64,000 nt of DNA from CAYQLT01 sp964418425 (GTDB taxonomy: Bacteria > Bacillota > Limnochordia > Limnochordales > Geochordaceae): contig CAYQLT010000009.1 of NCBI GenBank assembly GCA_964418425.1, positions 13,274 through 77,273 of the forward strand, written 5' to 3'. Shown here piece after piece: positions 41,943 through 50,268 of this stretch; positions within the stretch are counted from its first letter, which is position 1; each line of letters opens with the position of its first letter. The notes under the pieces were generated by a model. That model was not told the origin of the DNA, did not search any database, and saw only the letters and a list, made by a program, of their open reading frames with translations. Made by a program: the position numbers and the translations under genes.

Positions 41943-43133
41943 CTAGGAAGGGGACGCGGTCCCGGCCGTTTCGGGCCCCCGGTCCCCGTCCTGGACACAG
42001 GTCCCTGCCAGCCGGCGGTGGGCGTCGCGGTAGCCCAGGTCGATGCAGCGCCGGATGGCCTCTCGGTCATCGAACCCCAGCGTGCCGGGGGGCGCCAGCT
42101 CCCGATCCGGGCAGATCTCCATCAGCCCCACCGTCACCTTGCGCCGGCCGTCCTTCTCATAGCCGATGGCCGCCTTCAGCCGGGCGACGGTTGCGCTGTC
42201 AGGGTCCGGGTCGGCCTCGATGATGCGGACGATCTCGCTGACGAGGCGGGCTCGCCGGAGGTCTTCGAAAAGCAGCCGGTCCAGCACCAGGGGCCAAAGG
42301 CGGCGCACCACGGAAACCACATCGGCAAAGGCGCCCCCCTCCGCCGGGGGCCCCTCACGGCCGCAGCGGGCCTGAGTGGAGATCACCAGCACGTCGCCCG
42401 CCCCCCGGCGGATGACGTGGCCCAGCGGGGTGTTGTCGAAGACGCCACCGTCGACGAACCAGTCGTCTCCCGCCCCGGGAACCTGCCGGGAGGGGAAGAT
42501 GGCCGGAATGGCGGTGGAGGCCAGCACGGCGTCCAGAACCCTCACATGGGGGGTTCGCCGGTCGAAGACGGCCGTGCGGCCGGTGTTCAGGTCGGTGGCC
42601 GTCACCAGGAGTTCCACCCGAGAGAGGGCGCCGAAGGTGAGGTCGGGCGGGATCACCGCCGCCAGGCGGCGGCACACCGGAAGGTCGTCAAACACCGAGC
42701 GGAAAGCCGCCAGCGCGGCGGGCGTGGGCCCGTGACGGATCAGGCGCAGCCCCGTGGCAAGCCAGCTACGCCAGTGCAGACGAAGGGGGTTGCCCGGAGC
42801 AAGCCAGGCGGTCTCCAGCCGGCCCAGGACGCCCGGCAGGTCTCCCGACTCGACCCCGTGGGCCACGGCCGCGGCGTGCACCGCACCGATGGAGGAGCCG
42901 CTGATAAGGCGGAAGGGGCTGTGGGGCCAGCGTTCCCAAACGGCCCTCAGCGCCCCGAGCTGGTAGGCGCCACGGGCCCCACCCCCGCTCAGCACCAGGG
43001 CCAGCTCCCCACCGGGGAGAGGTTCGGAAGAGGCCCCGCAGGAGAGGACTCCCGCCGACGCCGGTTGCGCTCCTTCGGCGGGAAAAGGCTGGCGGGGCGC
43101 CGGCGAACCCCGGCTCCAGGCGGCAGCCATCAT
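41943..43133 (-). CDS. Patatin-like phospholipase
   Basis: A 396-residue patatin-family lipid acyl hydrolase. The oxyanion loop is LSGGGARGAYQLG, the nucleophile elbow SGSSIGAVHA (G-x-S-x-G) and the catalytic Asp in VDGGVFDNTPLG; both dyad residues are intact. About 40 flexible residues precede the domain. It likely acts on membrane phospholipid from the cytoplasmic side. It follows the beta-eliminating lyase gene by 31 bases. Its SD (AAAGGAGG) is displayed in a hairpin loop, 17 bases from the ATG. Confidence 0.92.
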   Translation of the reverse strand: MMAAAWSRGSPAPRQPFPAEGAQPASAGVLSCGASSEPLPGGELALVLSGGGARGAYQLGALRAVWERWPHSPFRLISGSSIGAVHAAAVAHGVESGDLPGVLGRLETAWLAPGNPLRLHWRSWLATGLRLIRHGPTPAALAAFRSVFDDLPVCRRLAAVIPPDLTFGALSRVELLVTATDLNTGRTAVFDRRTPHVRVLDAVLASTAIPAIFPSRQVPGAGDDWFVDGGVFDNTPLGHVIRRGAGDVLVISTQARCGREGPPAEGGAFADVVSVVRRLWPLVLDRLLFEDLRRARLVSEIVRIIEADPDPDSATVARLKAAIGYEKDGRRKVTVGLMEICPDRELAPPGTLGFDDREAIRRCIDLGYRDAHRRLAGTCVQDGDRGPETAGTASPS

Positions 43134-43139
43134 GGAAGG

Positions 43140-43164
43140 GGGGGCGAAAACCTCCTTTGCCCCC
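43140..43164 (-). promoter_or_regulatory. SD in hairpin loop upstream of patatin gene
   Basis: On the minus strand GGGGGC (43164-43159) pairs with GCCCCC (43145-43140), leaving AAAGGAGGTTTTC in the loop. The near-perfect SD is exposed, but the ATG at 43133 lies 17 bases beyond it, across the 3-prime strand of the stem. Confidence 0.45.
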
Positions 43165-44715
43165 TCAGCCTATGCCGCCGGGCCGGCTCCCGCCGCCGGC
43201 CGCTGCGCCTTCGGTCCCGAGTCGGCCGGGCGGCGCCTGCTCCTGCCCCGGGCCGATCCCCTCGGGGGCGGCGGGCGCAAGCACGCTCAAGAAGTGCCGA
43301 AGCACGGGGGCTTCCCGAACCAACCGCAGACCGGGGATGTCCTCTTTCCGCGAGGCGATGCGGCCCATCACCTCCACCACGTAGTCGAGGTGCGCATGGG
43401 TGTACACCCGCCGGGGGATGGCCATCCGCAACAGCTCCAGTTCGGGGTAGACCCAATCCCCGGTATCCGGGCGGCGGTGGGCAAAGGCCAGGGCCCCCAG
43501 GCCGCAGGCCCGCACCCCGCCCTCCAGGTACAGCCAGGCGGCCAGGGCGTCGGCCGGGAAGCGGTCACGGGACAGGTGGGGCAGGAAGGCCGCGCAGTCC
43601 ACGTAGACGCCGTGGCCCCCCGGGGGCCGCACCACCGGCACGCCCACCTGCTCCAGGCCGCCGGCCAGGTAGGCGACCTGCTCCAGCCGCGCCCGCAGGT
43701 ACTCCTCGTCCAGCCCCTCCCGCAGGCCCACCGCCATCGCCTCCAGATCCCGCCCGGCCAGGCCCCCGTACGTCGGGAACCCCTCGTACAGCACCAGCCG
43801 CTCCAGGCACGCCCGGTACAGGCCCTCATCCCGCAGCGCGATGAACCCGCCGATGTTGACCAGCGCGCTCTTCTTGGCGCTCATGGTGCAGCCGTCCGCC
43901 AGCTCGAACATCTCCCGGGCGATGGCCGCAAGGCTGCGCCCCTGCTGCCCCGGCTCCCTCTCCCGGATGAAGTAGGCGTTCTCCGCGTAGCGGGCCGCAT
44001 CCAGGATGACAGGGATGCGGTGGGCGCGGGCCAGCTCTGCCGCCTGGCGGATGTTTTCCAGCGAGACCGGCTGGCCCCCGTTGTTGTTGGATGTGACGGT
44101 GAGCAGAAGAAAACTGATGGCCCCGGGCCCTTCCCGCTGGATGAACGCCGAAAGCCGCCCCAGGTCGATGTTTCCCTTGAACGGGTGCTCGCCGGCCGGG
44201 TCGAGGCCCTCTTCGATGAGCAGTTCGGCGGGGCGACCCTGCTTGTCGAGGATGTGGGCGCGGGTGGTGTCGAAGATGGTGTTGGCCACCACCCAGCTTC
44301 CCGGCCGGATCAGCACGGGGAACAGGATGTGCTCTGCGGCCCGACCCTGGTGGGTTGGCACCACGAAGGGAAAGCCGAGCACCTCCTCCACCGCCTCGCG
44401 CAGCCTGTAAAAGCTGGCCGAACCGGCGTACGCCTCGTCGCCCCGCATGAGGGCGGCCCACTGGTCCGCGCTCATCGCGGAGGTCCCGCTGTCGGTGAGC
44501 AGATCGATGAAGACGTCTTCGCTGGGGATGTGAAACACGTTGAAGCCGGCGCGCTCCAAGACAGCCCGGCGCCGATCCGGGGAAAGCAGGCGGATGGGCT
44601 CCACGACCTTGATCCGGTACGGCTCCGGCAGGGGAGAAGGCCAGCGCGCAGGCCTGCGCGGCAGGTGGTTCACAAGCTCGGCCGAGCCCGCCGTCCGACG
44701 GCCCGCCTGCTCCAT
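43165..44715 (-). CDS. Tryptophanase / tyrosine phenol-lyase family enzyme
   Basis: A PLP-dependent beta-eliminating lyase of 516 residues. FIDLLTDSGTSAMS is the conserved N-terminal block, TSNNNGGQPVS binds PLP, DAARYAENAYFI carries the pyridine-binding Asp-Arg pair and MSAKKSALVNIGGF the Schiff-base Lys. The NIGGF wording is closer to tyrosine phenol-lyase than to Escherichia TnaA, so the substrate is left open. It would yield pyruvate, ammonia and indole or phenol. The usual C-terminus (LRHF) is followed by about 38 Gly/Pro-rich residues. It sits with hutI and hutH, supporting amino-acid catabolism. Confidence 0.9.
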   Translation of the reverse strand: MEQAGRRTAGSAELVNHLPRRPARWPSPLPEPYRIKVVEPIRLLSPDRRRAVLERAGFNVFHIPSEDVFIDLLTDSGTSAMSADQWAALMRGDEAYAGSASFYRLREAVEEVLGFPFVVPTHQGRAAEHILFPVLIRPGSWVVANTIFDTTRAHILDKQGRPAELLIEEGLDPAGEHPFKGNIDLGRLSAFIQREGPGAISFLLLTVTSNNNGGQPVSLENIRQAAELARAHRIPVILDAARYAENAYFIREREPGQQGRSLAAIAREMFELADGCTMSAKKSALVNIGGFIALRDEGLYRACLERLVLYEGFPTYGGLAGRDLEAMAVGLREGLDEEYLRARLEQVAYLAGGLEQVGVPVVRPPGGHGVYVDCAAFLPHLSRDRFPADALAAWLYLEGGVRACGLGALAFAHRRPDTGDWVYPELELLRMAIPRRVYTHAHLDYVVEVMGRIASRKEDIPGLRLVREAPVLRHFLSVLAPAAPEGIGPGQEQAPPGRLGTEGAAAGGGSRPGGIG

Positions 44716-44890
44716 GGCCCGCCCACCCCTCGGGCGAGTGCTTCGCCCACCTCGGCTGGCCCTGTCTCGGCTCGTCCGGGCTCCGCTCGCCTGCGCCGCA
44801 GAAGTTCTTCGCCGACCGGGTTCGCCGCCCCTGCGCCCCGGGCCCGGCGAGCCCCCGCAGGCGCCCGGCGGCAAGACGTGGGGGCGCCTC

Positions 44891-46195
44891 TCAGCCGCCC
44901 GGGCGCCTCCTCAGCACGACCCGGCCGTCGACGATGACGGTCTCCACCAGGTTGACGCCCACCTTGTACGGGATCAGCCAGTGGTTGGGCGCGGCCACCA
45001 CCACCAGGTCAGCCCGCTTGCCCACCTCCAGGCTGCCAACCTCGTGGGCCCGGCCGACGGCATGAGCTGCGTTGATGGTGGCGGCGGCGATGGCCTCCGA
45101 GGGGAGCAGGCGCAGCTTCAGGCACGCCAGGGATATGGCCAGGGCCATCGACTCGGTGGGGGAGGTACCCGGGTTGGAATCGGTGGCCAGCGCGACCGCC
45201 ACCCCCGCGTCGATGAGGGAGCGGGCCGGGGCGTAACGCTCGCCCATGAGAAACAGGGTGGTGACAGGCAGCAAGACCGCCACCACCCCCGCCTCCGCCA
45301 GGCGGCGGATACCCCGCTCCGACACGTGCACCAGGTGGTCCGCTGAGACCGCCCCGACTTCCGCCGCCAGCTCGGCCCCGCCGAGGGGTGCTATCTCGTC
45401 GGCGTGGAGCTTGGGCCGAAGGCCCGCCTGCCGGGCGGCTTCGAGAATCCGCCGGGACTGCTCCACGCTGAAGACGCCCTCCTCGCAAAAGACGTCACAA
45501 AACTCGGCCAGCCTCCGGGATGCCACCTCGGGGATCATCTCCCGGATGACCAGCTCCACGTAGGCCTCCGGGTCGTCCCGGTACTCCGGGGCGAGCGCAT
45601 GAGCCCCGAGAAAGGTTGCAACCAGCCGAACGGGGCGGCGCCGTCCCAGCTGGCGGATGGCCTCCAGGATCTTGATCTCGTCACGGGTGGTCAGCCCGTA
45701 CCCGCTTTTCACCTCCACGGTGGTGACCCCGTGCGCCAGCATGGTGTCCAGCCTGCGGGCCGCTGAGTCGACCAGCTGCTCGCAGGATGCCCGGCGGGTG
45801 GCATCCACCGTGGTCAGGATGCCGCCGCCTGCCGCGAGGATCTCCCGATAGCTGCGGCCCATCAGCCGCAGCACGAACTCCGCCTCCCGGCTGCCGGCGT
45901 ACACGAGGTGGGTGTGGGGGTCCACGAACCCCGGAAGCACCGTCTTGCCGGAGGCGTCCAGCACGACGGCATCATCCGCCAGCCGCACCCGACTGCGCAC
46001 CTCGGCGGTGGCGCCCACCGCCACGATCCGTCCCCCGGCCGCCGCAACCGCCCCATCCCGGATGACCCCCAGGTCCCGCAGCTGGTCCCCTACCTTGGGG
46101 CGCTGGCTCGCCCCCGCTGCCGTCACCAGCTCTTCGGCGTGCTCCACCAGCAGCTGGGCCACCGGGCGCTCGCCCGCAGGTCCTGACAGCTCCAT
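44891..46195 (-). CDS. hutI: Imidazolonepropionase
   Basis: A 434-residue amidohydrolase that opens 4-imidazolone-5-propionate to N-formimino-L-glutamate in histidine breakdown. PGFVDPHTHLVYAGSREAEF gives the first metal His pair and substrate residues; VEVKSGYGL, KLHADEIAPLGG (His) and ATDSNPGTSP (metal Asp) complete the site. The ATG at 46195 has GGAGGG upstream; earlier in-frame codons are junk-like. It follows hutH by 80 bases. Urocanase (HutU) and the last-step enzyme are not in the window. Confidence 0.95.
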   Translation of the reverse strand: MELSGPAGERPVAQLLVEHAEELVTAAGASQRPKVGDQLRDLGVIRDGAVAAAGGRIVAVGATAEVRSRVRLADDAVVLDASGKTVLPGFVDPHTHLVYAGSREAEFVLRLMGRSYREILAAGGGILTTVDATRRASCEQLVDSAARRLDTMLAHGVTTVEVKSGYGLTTRDEIKILEAIRQLGRRRPVRLVATFLGAHALAPEYRDDPEAYVELVIREMIPEVASRRLAEFCDVFCEEGVFSVEQSRRILEAARQAGLRPKLHADEIAPLGGAELAAEVGAVSADHLVHVSERGIRRLAEAGVVAVLLPVTTLFLMGERYAPARSLIDAGVAVALATDSNPGTSPTESMALAISLACLKLRLLPSEAIAAATINAAHAVGRAHEVGSLEVGKRADLVVVAAPNHWLIPYKVGVNLVETVIVDGRVVLRRRPGG

Positions 46196-46275
46196 GGGCG
46201 CAGGCTTCCCTCCTTCGCTCCGGATTCCCCGGCGGGCAGGGGGTCGACCCCCCCTGGCCCCGAGGGGCGCGACGG

Positions 46276-47832
46276 CTATTCCAGCTCGACGTGCGACTGG
46301 ACCTCCGACAGCAGGCAACCGGAGCGCACCAGCTCCAGGCCGCCCGCCAGATCGCCGGCGACGACCCGGTCCTCCCGTCCCAGGGGAGCCACGTGGCGGC
46401 GTATTGCCCGGTAGGCGGCCAGGGTTCCCCGGCCGGCCCCCTGCGGGCCGCGAAACTCCAGCGCCTGGGCCGCGCAGACCAGTTCGATGCCCAGCACCTG
46501 CTGCGCATGGCGCAGGACTCGGGCGGCCTTACGGGCCGCGACAGTTCCCATGCTGACGTAATCCTCCTGGTTGGCCGAGGTGGGGATGGAGTCGACGCCG
46601 GCCGGGTGGGCCAGCACCTTGTTTTCCGAGACCAGCGCGGCCGCGGTGTACTGGGCCAGCATGTACCCCGTTCCCACCCCGGGATCGGGCGACAAGAACG
46701 GCGGGAGGCCGCTCAAGGATGGGTTGACCAGCCGCTCGATGCGCCGCTCGGAGATGCCCGCCAGGGCGGCCAGCGCGATGGCCAGGAAATCCCCGGCCAG
46801 TGCCAGGGGCTGGCCGTGGAAGTTGCCCCCGCTGACGACGGCCGGGCCATCCGGCCCGCCGTCGAACAACAGCGGGTTGCCGGTGGCGCTGTTGAGCTCC
46901 ACCTCCACGACTCCCGCCACGAACTCCACCGCGTCCCGGCTTGCCCCGTGCACCTGGGGCACGCAGCGCAGGCTGTACGCGTCCTGAACCCGCGGCCCCT
47001 CCCCGGCCGGCCGCACGTGGCGGCTTCCGGCCAGCAGGCGGCGGAGGTTTGCAGCCGACCGGCCCTGGCCCGGATGGGGACGCACCCGGGCCAGGCGCTC
47101 GTCGAAGGCGCCGGCGATGCCGCCAAGGGCTTCGAGGGTGAGGGCCGCCGCCACGTCGGCCACCTTCACCAGGGCCCGGGCATCGGCCACGGCCAGGGCC
47201 AAAATCGCCGCCATCAGCTGCGTCCCGTTGATGAGCGCCACGCCTTCCCCGACGTCCAGCGACAAAGGCTCAAGGCCGGCGCTTGCCAGCGCCTGCCGGG
47301 AAGGCAGCACCTCTCCCCGAAACTCCGCCATCCCTTCCCCTGCCAGCGCCAGGGTCAGGTGGGCCAGGGGGGCGAGGTCGCCGCTGGCTCCCACAGAGCC
47401 CTGGCAGGGGACCACCGGGTGTACCCCCGCGTTGAGCCACTCCAGCAGGCGTTCCACCACCACGGGCCGCACTCCCGAGTGCCCCAGGGCCAGGCCGTTG
47501 GCTCGTGCCAGGAGCAGCGCCCGCACGGTTTCCCGGTCAAGCGGCTCGCCGACCCCTGCCGCGTGGCTGCGCACCATGTTGACCTGAAGCTCTCCAAGCC
47601 GCTCGGACGGCACACTCACCTGGCTCAGCGCTCCGACCCCGGTGTTGACGCCGTACAGAGGCCGGTTCTGGCGCAGCGCTGCCTCCACTTGCCGGCGGCC
47701 CTCATGCACCCGCTCCCGGGCTTCGGAAGCCAGGCGCACCCCGGCGCCCAGGCGGGCCACCCGGAGCACCTGCTCCACCGTCAAGTGCCGCCCGTCGATC
47801 TCCACCACCGAGTCGGTCTTGTGCCCCTTCAT
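46276..47832 (-). CDS. hutH: Histidine ammonia-lyase
   Basis: A 518-residue lyase converting L-histidine to urocanate and ammonia. The Ala149-Ser150-Gly151 triplet in GSVGASGDLAPLAHL forms the MIO electrophile; YGVNTGVGALS, the Tyr loop, is also intact, and NQEDYVSMGTVAARKA matches the family. GGAGGGGAG just before the ATG sets the start. It is upstream of hutI on the same strand and 50 bases downstream of a spermidine-synthase-like gene, so all may share one transcript. Confidence 0.96.
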   Translation of the reverse strand: MKGHKTDSVVEIDGRHLTVEQVLRVARLGAGVRLASEARERVHEGRRQVEAALRQNRPLYGVNTGVGALSQVSVPSERLGELQVNMVRSHAAGVGEPLDRETVRALLLARANGLALGHSGVRPVVVERLLEWLNAGVHPVVPCQGSVGASGDLAPLAHLTLALAGEGMAEFRGEVLPSRQALASAGLEPLSLDVGEGVALINGTQLMAAILALAVADARALVKVADVAAALTLEALGGIAGAFDERLARVRPHPGQGRSAANLRRLLAGSRHVRPAGEGPRVQDAYSLRCVPQVHGASRDAVEFVAGVVEVELNSATGNPLLFDGGPDGPAVVSGGNFHGQPLALAGDFLAIALAALAGISERRIERLVNPSLSGLPPFLSPDPGVGTGYMLAQYTAAALVSENKVLAHPAGVDSIPTSANQEDYVSMGTVAARKAARVLRHAQQVLGIELVCAAQALEFRGPQGAGRGTLAAYRAIRRHVAPLGREDRVVAGDLAGGLELVRSGCLLSEVQSHVELE

Positions 47833-47882
47833 GGCTCCCCTCCAGCGCCCGGCACGCCTGTCGGCCTGGCCGGCGGGCCGGC

Positions 47883-49490
47883 TCACCTGCCGCCCGCACC
47901 GCCCGGGCCGGACTGCCGGCCGAATTCCACCACCATCCAATCGGTGAGAAACTCCACGGGCGCATGGTCGTCGGTGAGCACCCGGGAGCCGGCAGCCGGG
48001 CGGAACGGACGCACCCGCCGGCCAAACTCACCCACAAGCTCGCTCAGGTCGGGTCCGGCTCGCAGACCAGGCCCGAGCGCTCGCCAGGGTTCGGCGCGGC
48101 GACCGGCAAGCAGGATGTAGTTGAAGTAGCCGGCGGGCACCACGTACACGTAGGGCCATACGGCGCCCATGGTTCGGCCGATGCTGTGCAAAAGAAGCCC
48201 ATCCGGGCGGGTGGAGTTCACGTTGACGGCCACAAGCCCGCCCGGTTCCAGCACGGCGTCCACGCGGCGGAAGAACTCCACGGTGGCCAGGTGGAAGGGG
48301 ATGTAGAGTTCTCGGCTGTAGGCGTCGATGAGCACGGCGCCATAGCTTCTCCCCCTGGCTGCCGCCCTGGCCACGAAGGTGCGAGCGTCTTCCACGGCGA
48401 CGGCGGTGGCGGGGGAACGGAGGTGGCGGCGGCCGAGTTCGACCATCGCGGGGTCGATCTCGACACCTTCCACCTGAAGCGGCCTCCGCACGCCGAGCAG
48501 GCCCTGCATCTGGCGCTCGAGGGTTCCCCCCGCATAGCCCACGATCAGCACCCGAACCGGCTCCCCCGGCGCCCACAGCGGCACGATGGCCATCAGGTCG
48601 AAGTAGAGTTCCGTGGTAAGGCTTCCCGGGCGGTAGACCGATTGAACGCCGCCACCCTCGTTGGCCAGGAGGTAGCGGTTGCCGTCCCGATCCTCCACCA
48701 CCTGGGCGAACTGGTACAGGCTCTCCCGCTCCTCGAGCAGCCCCTCTCGGGCCCGCATGGGCCCTCGAGCGCCCAGCGCCGCCAACGCCGCTGCGCCGGC
48801 CAGCGCGGCCAGGGTGGCCAGCGCCACCGCCCCCCGCCGGCGGCTTGCACGCCCCCCGCTCCACACCAGCCCCGCGCCGGCCATGCCCACCAGGGCCAGC
48901 GCCCATGCGCCCAGGCTCCAGCGGGTCCCCACTGCCGGCACCAGCCCGAACGTGGTCACGAAGATCCCGAACACGCTTCCCGCCGTGGAGATCGCGTACA
49001 GTTCGCCCCCGGCCCGGCCCGTCGTCTCCAGGTGCAGGTTGTACAGCCGAAGCGCAAAGGGGCTCACGCACCCGAGCAGCACCGCGGCCGGTAAGAAGGC
49101 GGCCGCCGCGGCGGCGAACGAGCCCACCACGACCCGGGGCCGGGCTTCGAGGATGTCCACCGAGGCCATCGCGTCGAAGGCGGGTCTCGCCCACCAGGGT
49201 ACCGCGGCCATCAGCAGTCCCGCCGCCAGGGCGATGCCGAACAAAAGGGGCGGGTGCGGCCACCGGTCCGCCAGGTGGCCGCCGAGGTAGTAGCCTGCGG
49301 TCAAGCCGATGAGGATAAGACCGATCAGGTTGGCCCACACCAGCATGGAGGTGCCGAAGTAGGGCGCCAAAAGCCGCGAGGCGCTCATCTCCAGCCCCAT
49401 GACGCAAGCCCCGGAAACGAACACAAACAGCCGCAAAAACGGCCGAAGCCACCCGCCGCCTTGCCAGCCCAGCCCGGCAGCGCCCTTCAC
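47883..49490 (-). CDS. Membrane-fused spermidine synthase-like protein
   Basis: 535 residues. The N-terminal 240 residues have about seven membrane helices; the first carries GLEMSASRLLAPYFGTS, typical of this fused family. The C-terminal 270 residues are a Rossmann aminopropyltransferase-like domain: IVGYAGGTLERQMQGL (SAM-type glycine loop), GVEIDPAMVELGRR, and the DARTFVARA and LIDAYSRE acidic sites. The usual GGGDGG loop is altered to GYAGGT, so true polyamine synthesis is doubtful. Start: GTG with GGGGGTCTGG upstream. Function in the hut neighbourhood is unknown. Confidence 0.87.
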   Translation of the reverse strand: MKGAAGLGWQGGGWLRPFLRLFVFVSGACVMGLEMSASRLLAPYFGTSMLVWANLIGLILIGLTAGYYLGGHLADRWPHPPLLFGIALAAGLLMAAVPWWARPAFDAMASVDILEARPRVVVGSFAAAAAAFLPAAVLLGCVSPFALRLYNLHLETTGRAGGELYAISTAGSVFGIFVTTFGLVPAVGTRWSLGAWALALVGMAGAGLVWSGGRASRRRGAVALATLAALAGAAALAALGARGPMRAREGLLEERESLYQFAQVVEDRDGNRYLLANEGGGVQSVYRPGSLTTELYFDLMAIVPLWAPGEPVRVLIVGYAGGTLERQMQGLLGVRRPLQVEGVEIDPAMVELGRRHLRSPATAVAVEDARTFVARAAARGRSYGAVLIDAYSRELYIPFHLATVEFFRRVDAVLEPGGLVAVNVNSTRPDGLLLHSIGRTMGAVWPYVYVVPAGYFNYILLAGRRAEPWRALGPGLRAGPDLSELVGEFGRRVRPFRPAAGSRVLTDDHAPVEFLTDWMVVEFGRQSGPGGAGGR

Positions 49491-49571
49491 CGCCAGACCC
49501 CCAGCGTCGTCCGCCCGAACCCCCGCACCGGCGCCCTATACTGTCTGGAGAAGCCACACGGGGGGATGCCC

Positions 49572-50237
49572 ATGGGGTTCGACGGCTGGCGACTCGAAGC
49601 CTTTGAGGCGATGGCGACCGAGGGGTTTGCGGCCCGCATGCAGGCCATTCGCCAGCACGTGCGGCCGGTTCTGGAAGCGATCGCCCAAAGCATGGCGCCC
49701 GACCTTTCGTCCTGGGTGGGTGAACCGCTGTATCCGCACGTGGCGCAGCACGCCCGCAGGACCGTCAATCCCCCCGAGGACACCTGGTGCGCCTGGTCTG
49801 CCTCGCCTCGCGGGTACAAAAAGCAACCCCACTTCCAGCTGGGGATTCGGGCGGACCGGCTGTACGTGCAGGCCGGAGCCATCAGCGAGGCTCCTTTCCG
49901 CAGCCGGCTGGCCGACCTCCTGATGGCCCGGATCGGCGAGTTGCAACAGGCGCTCCCCTCCGAGGCGGAATGGAAGGACGATCACACCGCCCCGTCGGGA
50001 ACGCCTTCGTCCGCCCTGACCGATGAGGTTGTGGCAGCGCTGGCGGCCGGACTTCGGCGCAAGAGCCGGGGTGACCTGATGGTGGCCGTACGCTGGCCCA
50101 GGGAGCAGGTGCTGGGGCTTGAGCCCCCGCGCTTTTGGGAGCTGGCGGGAAGCGCCCTGCGCCGTCTCATCCCGGTGTACAAGCTGGTGCGGGAAGCCGA
50201 GAAGGAGTACGCCGGCCTCGGGCTTGCCCGGCGCTGA
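49572..50237 (+). CDS. DUF1054 protein (YktB-like)
   Basis: A 221-residue soluble protein of the Firmicutes family YktB. The strongest matches are YPHVAQHARRTVNPPEDTW and SPRGYKKQPHFQLGI, with the usual N-terminus GFDGWRLEAFEAM. The biochemical role of the family is not established. The ATG at 49572 has a GGGGGG SD at proper distance; the one at 49566 abuts the SD. It is divergent from the spermidine-synthase-like gene and convergent with glcF. Confidence 0.92.
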   Translation: MGFDGWRLEAFEAMATEGFAARMQAIRQHVRPVLEAIAQSMAPDLSSWVGEPLYPHVAQHARRTVNPPEDTWCAWSASPRGYKKQPHFQLGIRADRLYVQAGAISEAPFRSRLADLLMARIGELQQALPSEAEWKDDHTAPSGTPSSALTDEVVAALAAGLRRKSRGDLMVAVRWPREQVLGLEPPRFWELAGSALRRLIPVYKLVREAEKEYAGLGLARR

Positions 50238-50268
50238 CGGCAAGCGCCCGGAACAGCCCTCCGGGGGC

